Shown piece by piece: positions 1 to 5,731 of a stretch of 5,876 nucleotides of DNA. Position 1 is the stretch's first letter. The number at the start of each line of letters is the position of its first letter. Both the position numbers and the translations under genes were made by a program. The stretch covers positions 1-5,876 of the forward strand of contig CALPNL020000121.1 of assembly GCA_943324925.2 (NCBI GenBank), read 5' to 3'. This stretch comes from Chitinophaga pinensis (GTDB taxonomy: Bacteria; Bacteroidota; Bacteroidia; Flavobacteriales; Flavobacteriaceae). Below the pieces are notes generated by a model that worked only from the letters and a program-made list of their open reading frames with translations, was not told the DNA's origin and ran no database searches.

Positions 1-141
1 AAAAGATTATCTCCTAATTCTATTGGTTTATTTCCAGTACTTTACGGGAGTTTCTCAACACTAGAAGAGGCGGAAAGAATTAAATCAGACATTCAGAAAT
101 CAGAAAATCCAAATGCTTGGATCTTGATAGAACAATTTTAA
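1..141 (+). CDS. SPOR-domain protein, C-terminal fragment (5' truncated)
   Basis: The first 46 codons of the window are open in frame 1 and end at TAA (139-141). The peptide contains PVLYGSFSTLEEAERI followed by an amphipathic helix and ends NAWILIEQF. This matches the second half of a SPOR domain: a beta strand with the (V/L)YxGxF core, a helix beginning with 'eeA', then a final strand. SPOR domains bind denuded peptidoglycan glycan strands, often at division septa. In Flavobacteriia a 'HU-CCDC81 and SPOR domain' protein often lies next to a thioesterase of the type found downstream here; that is recalled from memory and the HU part is outside the window. The stop is followed within a few bases by an intrinsic terminator, so the gene ends its own transcript. 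The domain call is fairly safe; the full architecture is unknown. Confidence 0.7.
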   Translation, partial: KRLSPNSIGLFPVLYGSFSTLEEAERIKSDIQKSENPNAWILIEQF

Positions 142-146
142 ATATT

Positions 147-175
147 AAATCCCGATAAATTCGGGATTTTTTTTT
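147..175 (+). terminator. Intrinsic terminator after the SPOR gene
   Basis: A perfect 9-bp stem pairs AAATCCCGA (147-155) with TCGGGATTT (161-169) around a 5-nt loop, TAAAT. The T-run covers 167-175. It begins 5 nt past the SPOR stop codon, which is the expected form and place of a rho-independent terminator. Confidence 0.85.
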
Positions 176-188
176 GCAATGTAAGTAG

Positions 189-196
189 TACCTTTG
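189..196 (+). promoter_or_regulatory. Bacteroidota-type -7 box before the thioesterase
   Basis: TACCTTTG fits the Bacteroidota primary sigma -7 consensus TAnnTTTG. It lies just after a terminator and 13 nt before the thioesterase ATG, so a promoter is needed about here. The only nearby TTG (174-176) is 12 nt upstream, shorter than the usual spacing of about 19 nt to a -33 element, so that half is not convincing. If the box is used, transcription would start around 201-204 and leave a leader of under about 10 nt. Confidence 0.5.
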
Positions 197-209
197 TAAA
201 AAAATAAAT

Positions 210-719
210 ATGCACCCAAAACATCCCTCTGAATCATTAACGGTTTTAACCGATTTGGTATTGCCAAGTGAAACGAATCCACTAAATAATCTTTTTGGTG
301 GAGAATTATTAGCACGAATGGATAGAGCCGCAAGTATTTCAGCCCGAAGACATTCACGAAGAGTAGCCGTTACAGCATCTGTAAATCACGTTGCTTTTAA
401 TAGAGCCATTCCATTAGGGAGTGTTGTTACTGTTGAGGCCAAGGTGTCAAGAAGTTTCAAAAGTTCCATGGAAATCTATATTGATGTTTGGATTGAAGAT
501 AGAGAAACAGGCACAAGGAGCAAAGCAAATGAAGCAATTTACACCTTTGTTGCAGTTGACGATTCCGGCCGACCTGTTGAAGTGCCTGGAATAATTCCTG
601 AAACTGAATTAGAGAAAATAAGATTTGACGCTGCTTTACGAAGAAAACAATTGAGTTTGGTTTTAGCCGGAAAGATGAAACCACATGAAGCAACTGAATT
701 AAAAGCACTTTTTGTTTAA
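210..719 (+). CDS. Hotdog-fold acyl-CoA thioesterase (YciA/BFIT/ACOT7-like)
   Basis: A 169-residue single-domain protein predicted to hydrolyse acyl-CoA to free fatty acid and CoA in the cytoplasm. The segment around residues 20-45 carries the family signature: Asn23, then the FGG turn at 29-31, LL at 33-34 and Asp38 (LARMDRAASI) at the start of the long 'sausage' helix. In this family the active site is shared between protomers and uses an Asn and an Asp; Asn23 and Asp38 are the natural candidates. The central strands follow, with VTASVNHVAFNRAIPLGS at 54-71 and the edge strand around 85-97 (MEIYIDVWIED). A charged C-terminal tail (residues 137-169) extends past the core. Length is normal for bacterial single-hotdog members. 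ATG 210 is chosen because it directly follows the -7 box and the protein begins in register with the family; there is no Shine-Dalgarno, as usual in this phylum. Chain-length preference cannot be read from the sequence. Confidence 0.92.
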   Translation: MHPKHPSESLTVLTDLVLPSETNPLNNLFGGELLARMDRAASISARRHSRRVAVTASVNHVAFNRAIPLGSVVTVEAKVSRSFKSSMEIYIDVWIEDRETGTRSKANEAIYTFVAVDDSGRPVEVPGIIPETELEKIRFDAALRRKQLSLVLAGKMKPHEATELKALFV

Positions 720-752
720 AAAAAAGGGAGTCAATTTTGACTCCCTTTTTTT
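719..752. terminator. Bidirectional hairpin terminator between convergent genes
   Basis: The core stem pairs GGGAGTCA (726-733) with TGACTCCC (738-745) around the loop ATTT. An uninterrupted A-run on the left (719-725) pairs with a T-run on the right (746-752), giving a 15-bp stem. The T-run follows the core on either strand, so it can end transcripts from both directions. The stem includes the last base of the thioesterase stop codon (717-719) and two bases of the EnvC-like stop codon (751-753). Confidence 0.88.
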
Positions 753-2058
753 ACATATTATACAACCAACTTCCAGGATTAAAATAAGTAGTGTTTTGGG
801 AAATGGTGAATTTCAAAATTGTTTTTCCAGAATCTCCACTAGTTCTTATTCTTCCAATACTTTGTTTGATAGAAACTTTATCTCCTTTACTAACTGATAC
901 TGAAGTTAGATTTTGATACACAGTGAAAAAATCTCCATGTTGAATCATAACTGCTGTATTCACAGGTGAAAATACCATAATACTAGTTACCACTCCACCA
1001 AACACAGCTCTTGCATTGGCCCCTTTTTCGGTTTCAATATCTACACCGCTATTTTTAATTACTAGAGATTTAAATTCAGGGTGAGGGTGTTCTCCATAAG
1101 CAGAATAAACAGATCCCTTCTCAACTGGCCAAGGCAAACGCCCTTTATTGGCTTTAAAATTATCAGCTATGATTTTTCCCTCCGCAGTTAAAACAATTTT
1201 TGATGACGATTCTATCGCTTTTGTTTCAGCCACTACAGCTTCTTTGGTAGGAATTTTAGTATTATTAGGAGTCGCTTTTCTGCTAGCTTCTACCGCTTTT
1301 CTATTGGCTTCGGCTGCTTTTCTATTGGCTTCGGCAATAGCTTCACGAATTAATCGATCTATTTTTTGATCAATAGCTCTAGTTTCTTGTTGCTTTTTCT
1401 TGATTTCAGCACTATATTTTTTCTTATCTTTTTTGATGGAATTCGCTAAAGCTTCTTGTTCTTGTCTTTCTTTTTGAAGTTCTAAACGTTCTTTTTCGTT
1501 TTCTTCTATCAGTTTTTGTTTGGCTGTTTTTTGAACTACAATCTTCTCATTAAAATCAGTAAGTTCAGATGTTTTAACTTTAATTTCAACTCCCTGTGTT
1601 TTTCTATAACTAGCATATTGTTTCATATACTGCGCTCTTTTATAGGCTTGAAGGAAATTTTCTGACGACAGTAAAAACATTGCCCGACTTTGTTCCGACC
1701 TACTTTTATAGGATTTTACAATCATTCCAGCATAATCTTTTTTCAAGATTTCTAATTCTCTTTTCAATCGATTAATTTGTAACTGATTCAAATACATGTC
1801 ATTACTCAACAATTTAGTTTGTTTTTCCGTAGTATTTATTAATTTTTCTTTTAGTTTTATTTTATTAGATTGAATTACAATTAGTGTCGTAACTGATTTT
1901 TCTTTTTTCTTGGTGGCTTGCAATAATTCTTCGGTTTCACGAATCTCTTTTTGGATTTGAGCTTTTCGTTCTTCCAATTTTTTTTGCTGGTCTTCTGGTT
2001 GCGCCCAAACAGAACAAGTGATGAAGAGGATTAAAAAACTATAAATAAATTTTGACAT
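751..2058 (-). CDS. EnvC-like murein hydrolase activator, degenerate LytM/M23 domain
   Basis: A 435-residue exported protein with a signal peptide (1-19, cleavage likely VWA|Q), a long charged coiled coil (about 22-260) interrupted by a conserved-looking segment at 108-152 (LLSSENFLQAYKRAQYMKQY), an Ala/Lys/Thr-rich linker (263-300) and a C-terminal LytM/M23 domain (306-435). This is the EnvC layout; in E. coli EnvC works with FtsEX to activate septal amidases. The zinc ligands of active M23 enzymes are mostly lost. The HxxxD motif reads NSGVD (Asn336, Asp340 kept), and the final HxH reads ILK (Ile414, Lys416). The accessory His after the conserved Tyr is Asn383 (VYQNL); His374 remains. An activator or scaffold role is therefore more likely than cleavage. 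The frame stays open to a TTG at 2079, but ATG 2058 is chosen because the signal peptide begins there. It lies 23 nt after the DUF4292 stop and is last in the operon. Confidence is high on family, moderate on role. Confidence 0.88.
   Translation of the reverse strand: MSKFIYSFLILFITCSVWAQPEDQQKKLEERKAQIQKEIRETEELLQATKKKEKSVTTLIVIQSNKIKLKEKLINTTEKQTKLLSNDMYLNQLQINRLKRELEILKKDYAGMIVKSYKSRSEQSRAMFLLSSENFLQAYKRAQYMKQYASYRKTQGVEIKVKTSELTDFNEKIVVQKTAKQKLIEENEKERLELQKERQEQEALANSIKKDKKKYSAEIKKKQQETRAIDQKIDRLIREAIAEANRKAAEANRKAVEASRKATPNNTKIPTKEAVVAETKAIESSSKIVLTAEGKIIADNFKANKGRLPWPVEKGSVYSAYGEHPHPEFKSLVIKNSGVDIETEKGANARAVFGGVVTSIMVFSPVNTAVMIQHGDFFTVYQNLTSVSVSKGDKVSIKQSIGRIRTSGDSGKTILKFTISQNTTYFNPGSWLYNM
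1274..1336 (-). repeat. Three tandem 21-bp units encoding a heptad repeat
   Basis: Three 21-bp units (1274-1294, 1295-1315, 1316-1336) lie within the EnvC-like gene. The two right-hand units differ only at the last base; the left one has diverged. They encode AEANRKA, AEANRKA and VEASRKA (residues 242-262). The unit is exactly seven codons, so gain or loss of copies keeps both frame and coiled-coil phase at the junction of the coiled coil and the linker. Confidence 0.85.
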
Positions 2059-2081
2059 ATTGAAGTTTATTTTTTGCAAAT

Positions 2082-2852
2082 TTAATTAATAAAAATTCTT
2101 TCGTACGAATTTGGAACAGAATATGGAAAAGAAAGTTCTTCGTTGAATATAATACTATTATAATTGATATTGATTGTTGTTTTCTCTGATTTTTGATTGG
2201 CCTCAATTGCAATACCTGTTGGTAAATTAAATTCTTCAGCCGATTTACGTGCAGGATATATTACTTGCAGCATTCTCTCTAATGCTGGCTGTGAAATTTC
2301 TTCTTTATCAATTAAGTAATTATTTCCTGATAAATAAAACGTTTTGCTAGTCCCAAAATTAGAAACAGTTTCTAATTTATATCTATTTTCTTCCAGAGTG
2401 AAATTGTAACTTCCAGTTTTCAAATTATCAAAAGCGTTACCTAAAAGTAAGTTTTGAACTTTTTGAAAGTCTAAATCGGTTCCTAATAGTTTACTTAAAG
2501 CCGAATAATTTCCGTCAAAATAGTTACTATTTAATTTTTCATAATATTGAACTTTCTCAGGAGTTATTAAGGCCTTAGCCATCGTTATTCCTAATATTCG
2601 AATACTTACTAAAATAATTTCATCTTTTTTAATTTTGATTTCAGCAGTTACATTTTGAGATTGGTTAGGATCTCTGTAACTCACACTGGATTTAATGTAC
2701 AAGGTTTTGAAATTCAATTTATTTTTATAATGATTTTCAATTATTTTTTCAGCGGTTAGTTTATCATTGACTACTGTTTCAGCGATTACCGCCTTTTTTG
2801 CAGAGCAGGAAACAAGGAAATAAAATGATAGTATACCAATATATTTTTTCAT
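2082..2852 (-). CDS. DUF4292 family outer-envelope lipoprotein (LolA/LolB-like)
   Basis: A 256-residue protein whose N-terminus is a lipoprotein signal: a basic start (MKK), a hydrophobic stretch and the lipobox LVSC, with Cys16 as the predicted lipidated residue. The residue after it is Ser and then Ala, with no obvious surface-export acidic stretch, so the outer membrane inner leaflet is the likely site. The middle of the protein (about 72-140) shows the pattern I recognise from DUF4292: KKDEIILVSIRILGITMAKA, then ITPEKVQYYEKLNSNYFDG, then a short helical part ending LLLGNA. Repeated amphipathic strands around that block fit an unclosed beta-barrel of the LolA/LolB type. No biochemical role is established that I can name. 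Its ATG overlaps the stop of the TPR gene by one base (TAATG), which suggests translational coupling, and the EnvC-like gene follows closely. Confidence is good on the family and lipobox, low on function. Confidence 0.8.
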   Translation of the reverse strand: MKKYIGILSFYFLVSCSAKKAVIAETVVNDKLTAEKIIENHYKNKLNFKTLYIKSSVSYRDPNQSQNVTAEIKIKKDEIILVSIRILGITMAKALITPEKVQYYEKLNSNYFDGNYSALSKLLGTDLDFQKVQNLLLGNAFDNLKTGSYNFTLEENRYKLETVSNFGTSKTFYLSGNNYLIDKEEISQPALERMLQVIYPARKSAEEFNLPTGIAIEANQKSEKTTININYNSIIFNEELSFPYSVPNSYERIFIN

Positions 2853-4198
2853 TAATTTTTGTTTTTTAAAGCACTTTCCGCTTTTGAAAAATAGTATTCT
2901 TTTTTCTTCAAATCTCCTAAACCATTATAAGCTTCTCCCAATTGAATGTTGAAATTGAGTTCTAATTGAGGATTATCTATCACAAAATCTAAACCTGATT
3001 CAAGGATGTCTTTTGCTTTTTTAAACGCTCCTTTTTGGTTAAATGCCAATCCCTGAAAGTAATAAAATTGAGGTTGTGTTGGATAAATTTGTACAAAAGT
3101 TTCCACCTTCTTTTCTATAACGTCAAAATCTCCTTTTTCAGTATAACACTCAAATAAAAGTAATGCTGTTTCAAGTTCGTCAGGTATTTTTTTCAATTGG
3201 ATTTCATAAAATCGAATGGCTTTTTCCCAATTCTTTTTGCTATGATAAAATTTTCCTAATTCTTTAGCAACTTCAACCGATTTGTCCGTATCAAAATAGG
3301 AAACTGCTTTTTCTAAATCGGAATCATATTGTGGTTTATCTTTAATAAAAAGCAGAAATTCATTTAGCATTCTGTGTTTTATTTTTTGATCTATTTTTAA
3401 ACTTCCTAAAACAAAATTCATTGCTTTTACCGCATTTTCCCCATCGTTATTCTTCAAATACAATTTAAACAAGCTCACTTTTGCCCAATCTGAATTTGGA
3501 ATTTCTAATTCTAATTTTTTTGCAATTTCATGTGCTAATTCTTCTTGATTTTCTTTATTGTATAAAAAAATCAAAGCCACATAATTCGATTCTTCTTTTG
3601 GGTTTTTCTTTATTTGGTCTAATAAATTTACTCGTTCTGAGCTAAGGTATTTTGGATCCTCAAGTATTTGAGCTTTATAAATGTTGCGCATTTCTAATTT
3701 TCCAACTTGATCATTCAATTCGTTTATTAGCTCTAAAGCGGCGTCAAATTGGTTGGTATTCATGTAAAGGGACACCAATTCTTCTTTGTATTCTTTTTTA
3801 AATTCGATTAGCTTTATAACAATTGGAATTGCTTTTTCAAATTCTTTAGTTTCATAACAAACATCATACATTCCAGCCCAAAACCAGCGGTTATTTGGAT
3901 CTAATTTTGTTGCTTTTTCAAATGATTCGTAGGCTTTTTTATACTCTTTTTCTTCGAAATAGTTCTTTCCTAATTCAAAATAAATGGTGGCATTATTGGG
4001 TTGAATTTTTAAGCATTTTTCTAATTCGATAATTGCCTTATCATAATTTTCAATTCCTTTTTGCTTTAATGATTCAAAGAACGCATCTTCAAAATCATCT
4101 TTTTCCAATGCCAGCTCCTCAGGCGCATTTTGGGCCCAAAGCGATGCTGAGTTGCCTTGCAAAATTGTAAAAAGGAAAAGGAAAATTAATGGTTTCAT
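2852..4198 (-). CDS. Exported tetratricopeptide-repeat protein
   Basis: A 448-residue protein with a signal peptide (1-22, cleavage likely LWA|Q), so it acts in the periplasm or on the envelope. The mature part is almost entirely TPR-like helical pairs. The clearest are 37-68 (ENYDKAIIELEKCLKIQPNN), 70-102 (YFELGKNYFEEKEYKKAYES then LDPN), 103-136, and a C-terminal set at 308-340, 342-374, 376-409 and 412-445. The stretch at 137-300 is weaker but keeps the helical periodicity. TPRs are binding scaffolds, so no enzyme activity is expected. The ATG abuts the stop of the upstream nucleotidyltransferase with no gap (TAAATG), and its own stop overlaps the DUF4292 start by one base, so all three are almost certainly translated from one message. 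The partner is not evident from the sequence; the neighbouring lipoprotein and EnvC-like protein are the obvious candidates. Confidence 0.88.
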   Translation of the reverse strand: MKPLIFLFLFTILQGNSASLWAQNAPEELALEKDDFEDAFFESLKQKGIENYDKAIIELEKCLKIQPNNATIYFELGKNYFEEKEYKKAYESFEKATKLDPNNRWFWAGMYDVCYETKEFEKAIPIVIKLIEFKKEYKEELVSLYMNTNQFDAALELINELNDQVGKLEMRNIYKAQILEDPKYLSSERVNLLDQIKKNPKEESNYVALIFLYNKENQEELAHEIAKKLELEIPNSDWAKVSLFKLYLKNNDGENAVKAMNFVLGSLKIDQKIKHRMLNEFLLFIKDKPQYDSDLEKAVSYFDTDKSVEVAKELGKFYHSKKNWEKAIRFYEIQLKKIPDELETALLLFECYTEKGDFDVIEKKVETFVQIYPTQPQFYYFQGLAFNQKGAFKKAKDILESGLDFVIDNPQLELNFNIQLGEAYNGLGDLKKKEYYFSKAESALKNKN

Positions 4199-5209
4199 TT
4201 ATTCTAAAACGGAGTAATCTCCAATACTAATACTTGTAAAATTTCCGTCAAAACTCGCAAAACTTCCAATCATTGCATTGTCTAAATTGGCATTTTTTAT
4301 CGTCGATTGATTTTGAACTAAGCTATTTTTTATCGTTGCATTTTGAACTAAACAGCCATTGCCTAGAGAAACATTAGGCCCAACAGTTGTGTTTATAAGT
4401 TTTACATTTTCACCAATAAAACAGGGCTGAATGATGGTACTATCTTCACAAACAACCGAAGAATCAACTAGGTTTTCACCATCGGCATGAAGGAATCCTA
4501 GGAGTCTTGAATTGGTTTCTACAGTTACATTTTTGTTTCCGCAATCCATCCATTCATCTACTTTTCCTGGTACAAATTTCAATCCTTTGACCTTCATATT
4601 TTCAAGGGCGTCTGTCAATTGATATTCGCCTCCTTTCACCACGTTATTATCTAATAAATATTGTAATTCAGCACGTAAAGTTTCCCCTGATTTAAAATAG
4701 TAAATTCCGATTATTGCAAGGTCAGAAACATACTCTTTTGGTTTTTCTACAAAGTCAACAATTTGATTATTTTCATTTAATTGCACTACTCCAAAAGCAC
4801 TTGGGTCTTCCACTTGTTTTACCCAAATCACGCTATCGGCTGAGGTGTCCAAAGAAAAGTCGGCTCTAAATAGCGTGTCGGCATAGGCCACTACAATTGG
4901 TCCCTGCATGGATTCTTTAGCACATAGAATAGCGTGAGCTGTTCCTAAAGCTTCATTTTGATAACAAATGGTTCCTTTTGCACCTAATTTTTTGGCGATA
5001 GCAATAAGTTCCACTTCTACTTGTTTTCCAAAATCTTTATGGATAATGAAGGCGATTTCTTCAATTTCTTGATTGATTACCCCTGCGATATCTTCCACTA
5101 ATCGATGAACGATTGGTTTACCTGCAATTGGGATTAATGGTTTTGGAACTGTTAATGTGTGTGGTCTTAATCGGGAGCCACGGCCCGCCATTGGCACTAT
5201 TATTTTCAT
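4199..5209 (-). CDS. Sugar-1-phosphate nucleotidyltransferase with left-handed beta-helix tail
   Basis: A 336-residue cytoplasmic enzyme predicted to join a sugar 1-phosphate and an NTP to give an NDP-sugar and pyrophosphate. The N-terminal Rossmann-like domain (1 to about 235) has the nucleotide-binding signature GRGSRLRPHTLTVPKP at residues 9-24 (Gly9, Gly11, Arg13, Lys23). It also has ALGTAHAI at 87-94, the metal-binding Asp111 in YADTLF, VEKP at 154-157, GGEYQLTDAL at 193-202 and Asp222 in WMDCG. Residues 246-336 form imperfect hexapeptide turns of a left-handed beta helix (IGENVKLINTTVGPNVSLGNG), as in long RmlA-like enzymes. No acetyltransferase active-site pattern is seen, so it is not a full GlmU. 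Glucose-1-phosphate thymidylyl- or uridylyltransferase is likely, but the nucleotide and sugar cannot be fixed by reading. ATG 5209 is chosen; the frame extends to a TTG at 5236, but those codons fall within a palindromic repeat. It follows dut after 48 nt and heads the tightly coupled genes. Confidence 0.9.
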   Translation of the reverse strand: MKIIVPMAGRGSRLRPHTLTVPKPLIPIAGKPIVHRLVEDIAGVINQEIEEIAFIIHKDFGKQVEVELIAIAKKLGAKGTICYQNEALGTAHAILCAKESMQGPIVVAYADTLFRADFSLDTSADSVIWVKQVEDPSAFGVVQLNENNQIVDFVEKPKEYVSDLAIIGIYYFKSGETLRAELQYLLDNNVVKGGEYQLTDALENMKVKGLKFVPGKVDEWMDCGNKNVTVETNSRLLGFLHADGENLVDSSVVCEDSTIIQPCFIGENVKLINTTVGPNVSLGNGCLVQNATIKNSLVQNQSTIKNANLDNAMIGSFASFDGNFTSISIGDYSVLE

Positions 5210-5214
5210 ATTTT

Positions 5215-5245
5215 GTCTTTGCGAGGAACGAAGCAATCTCGTTCC
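5215..5245. repeat. Palindromic REP-like intergenic repeat
   Basis: On the + strand, GGAACGA (5225-5231) and TCGTTCC (5239-5245) form a perfect 7-bp stem around a 7-nt loop. An alternative fold pairs TTGC (5219-5222) with GCAA (5233-5236). The core GCGAGGAACGAAGCAATC (5221-5238) is one I recall as a dispersed intergenic repeat, usually preceded by GTCATT, in several bacterial groups including Flavobacterium; here the left flank reads GTCTTT. It sits in the 48-nt gap between dut and the nucleotidyltransferase. No T-run follows on either strand, so it is not a standard terminator. No second copy is seen in this window. Confidence 0.6.
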
Positions 5246-5257
5246 GGTTATTATTTA

Positions 5258-5692
5258 TTATTTTACTCCAGTGCTTCCAAAACCGCCTTCACCTCTTGCC
5301 GTTTCTGACAATTCTTGAACTTCGATCCATTGGGCACGTTCGTGTTTTGCGATGATTAATTGCGCGACTCTTTCTCCATTTTCGATAACGAAAGGGTCGC
5401 TTGATAAATTTACTAAAATCACTCCAATTTCTCCACGATAATCAGCATCTACAGTTCCTGGGGAATTGAGAACGGTGATTCCTTTTTTGGCTGCCAATCC
5501 GCTTCTTGGGCGCACTTGCGCTTCATAACCAATTGGCAATTCAATGAAAAGTCCCGTTTTTACGATGGTTCTTTCCAAAGGATTTAGTGTTATAGATTCA
5601 GTTAAATTGGCACGTAAATCCATTCCAGCGGAAGCAATCGTTTCGTAGTTTGGTAATTCGTGTTGTGATTTATTAATGATGTTTATTTTCAT
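5258..5692 (-). CDS. dut: dUTP diphosphatase (dUTPase)
   Basis: A 144-residue trimeric-type dUTPase, which hydrolyses dUTP to dUMP and pyrophosphate. This keeps uracil out of DNA and supplies dUMP for thymidylate synthesis. All five family motifs are present in order: I AGMDLRA (22-28), II RPRSGLA (61-67), III GTVDADYRGEI (79-89) with the expected catalytic Asp82, IV GERVAQLI (106-113) and V RGEGGFGSTG (133-142), the flexible C-terminal arm that closes over the substrate. The length is typical and the gene looks intact. The reading frame continues upstream to an ATG at 5752, but those 20 extra residues would be encoded by the structured element, and the family begins at about MKINIINKS, so ATG 5692 is the start. 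It lies between a probable membrane-protein gene and the nucleotidyltransferase on the same strand, probably in the same transcript, although the two flanking gaps (105 and 48 nt) leave room for separate control. Confidence 0.97.
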   Translation of the reverse strand: MKINIINKSQHELPNYETIASAGMDLRANLTESITLNPLERTIVKTGLFIELPIGYEAQVRPRSGLAAKKGITVLNSPGTVDADYRGEIGVILVNLSSDPFVIENGERVAQLIIAKHERAQWIEVQELSETARGEGGFGSTGVK

Positions 5693-5731
5693 TTTGTAAT
5701 CTAAAATTAGGCTTGATAATCTAAGCGTTTT

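Noticed and set aside
145..708. Minus-strand open frames opposite the thioesterase
   Set aside because: They lie antisense to a well-supported gene and show no domain pattern.
712..897. Plus-strand open frame starting at the thioesterase end
   Set aside because: It begins inside the thioesterase, runs through the terminator and continues antisense to the EnvC-like gene; no recognisable protein.
1148..1369. Plus-strand open frame with repeated FLLAS hydrophobic units
   Set aside because: It is the antisense shadow of the heptad repeat in the EnvC-like gene, with no start context or family resemblance.
2059..2079. N-terminal extension of the EnvC-like protein from a TTG at 2079
   Set aside because: It adds seven polar residues in front of a well-formed signal peptide that starts at ATG 2058; TTG starts are uncommon and no supporting ribosome signal is visible.
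2077..2084. Possible minus-strand -7 box TAAATTTG just before the EnvC-like gene
   Set aside because: It matches TAnnTTTG but has no TTG at the expected upstream distance, overlaps the DUF4292 stop in very AT-rich DNA, and the gene is likely read from the operon.
5210..5236. N-terminal extension of the nucleotidyltransferase from a TTG at 5236
   Set aside because: The extra codons lie inside the palindromic repeat, and the family normally begins a few residues before the GxGxR signature, matching ATG 5209.
5113..5355. Plus-strand open frame across the nucleotidyltransferase/dut junction
   Set aside because: It is antisense to two solid genes and crosses the palindromic repeat; the hydrophobic stretch is a by-product of the opposite-strand codons.
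5702..5709. Possible minus-strand promoter box TAATTTTA before dut
   Set aside because: It lacks the final G of TAnnTTTG and I found no -33 partner; such strings are frequent at this base composition.
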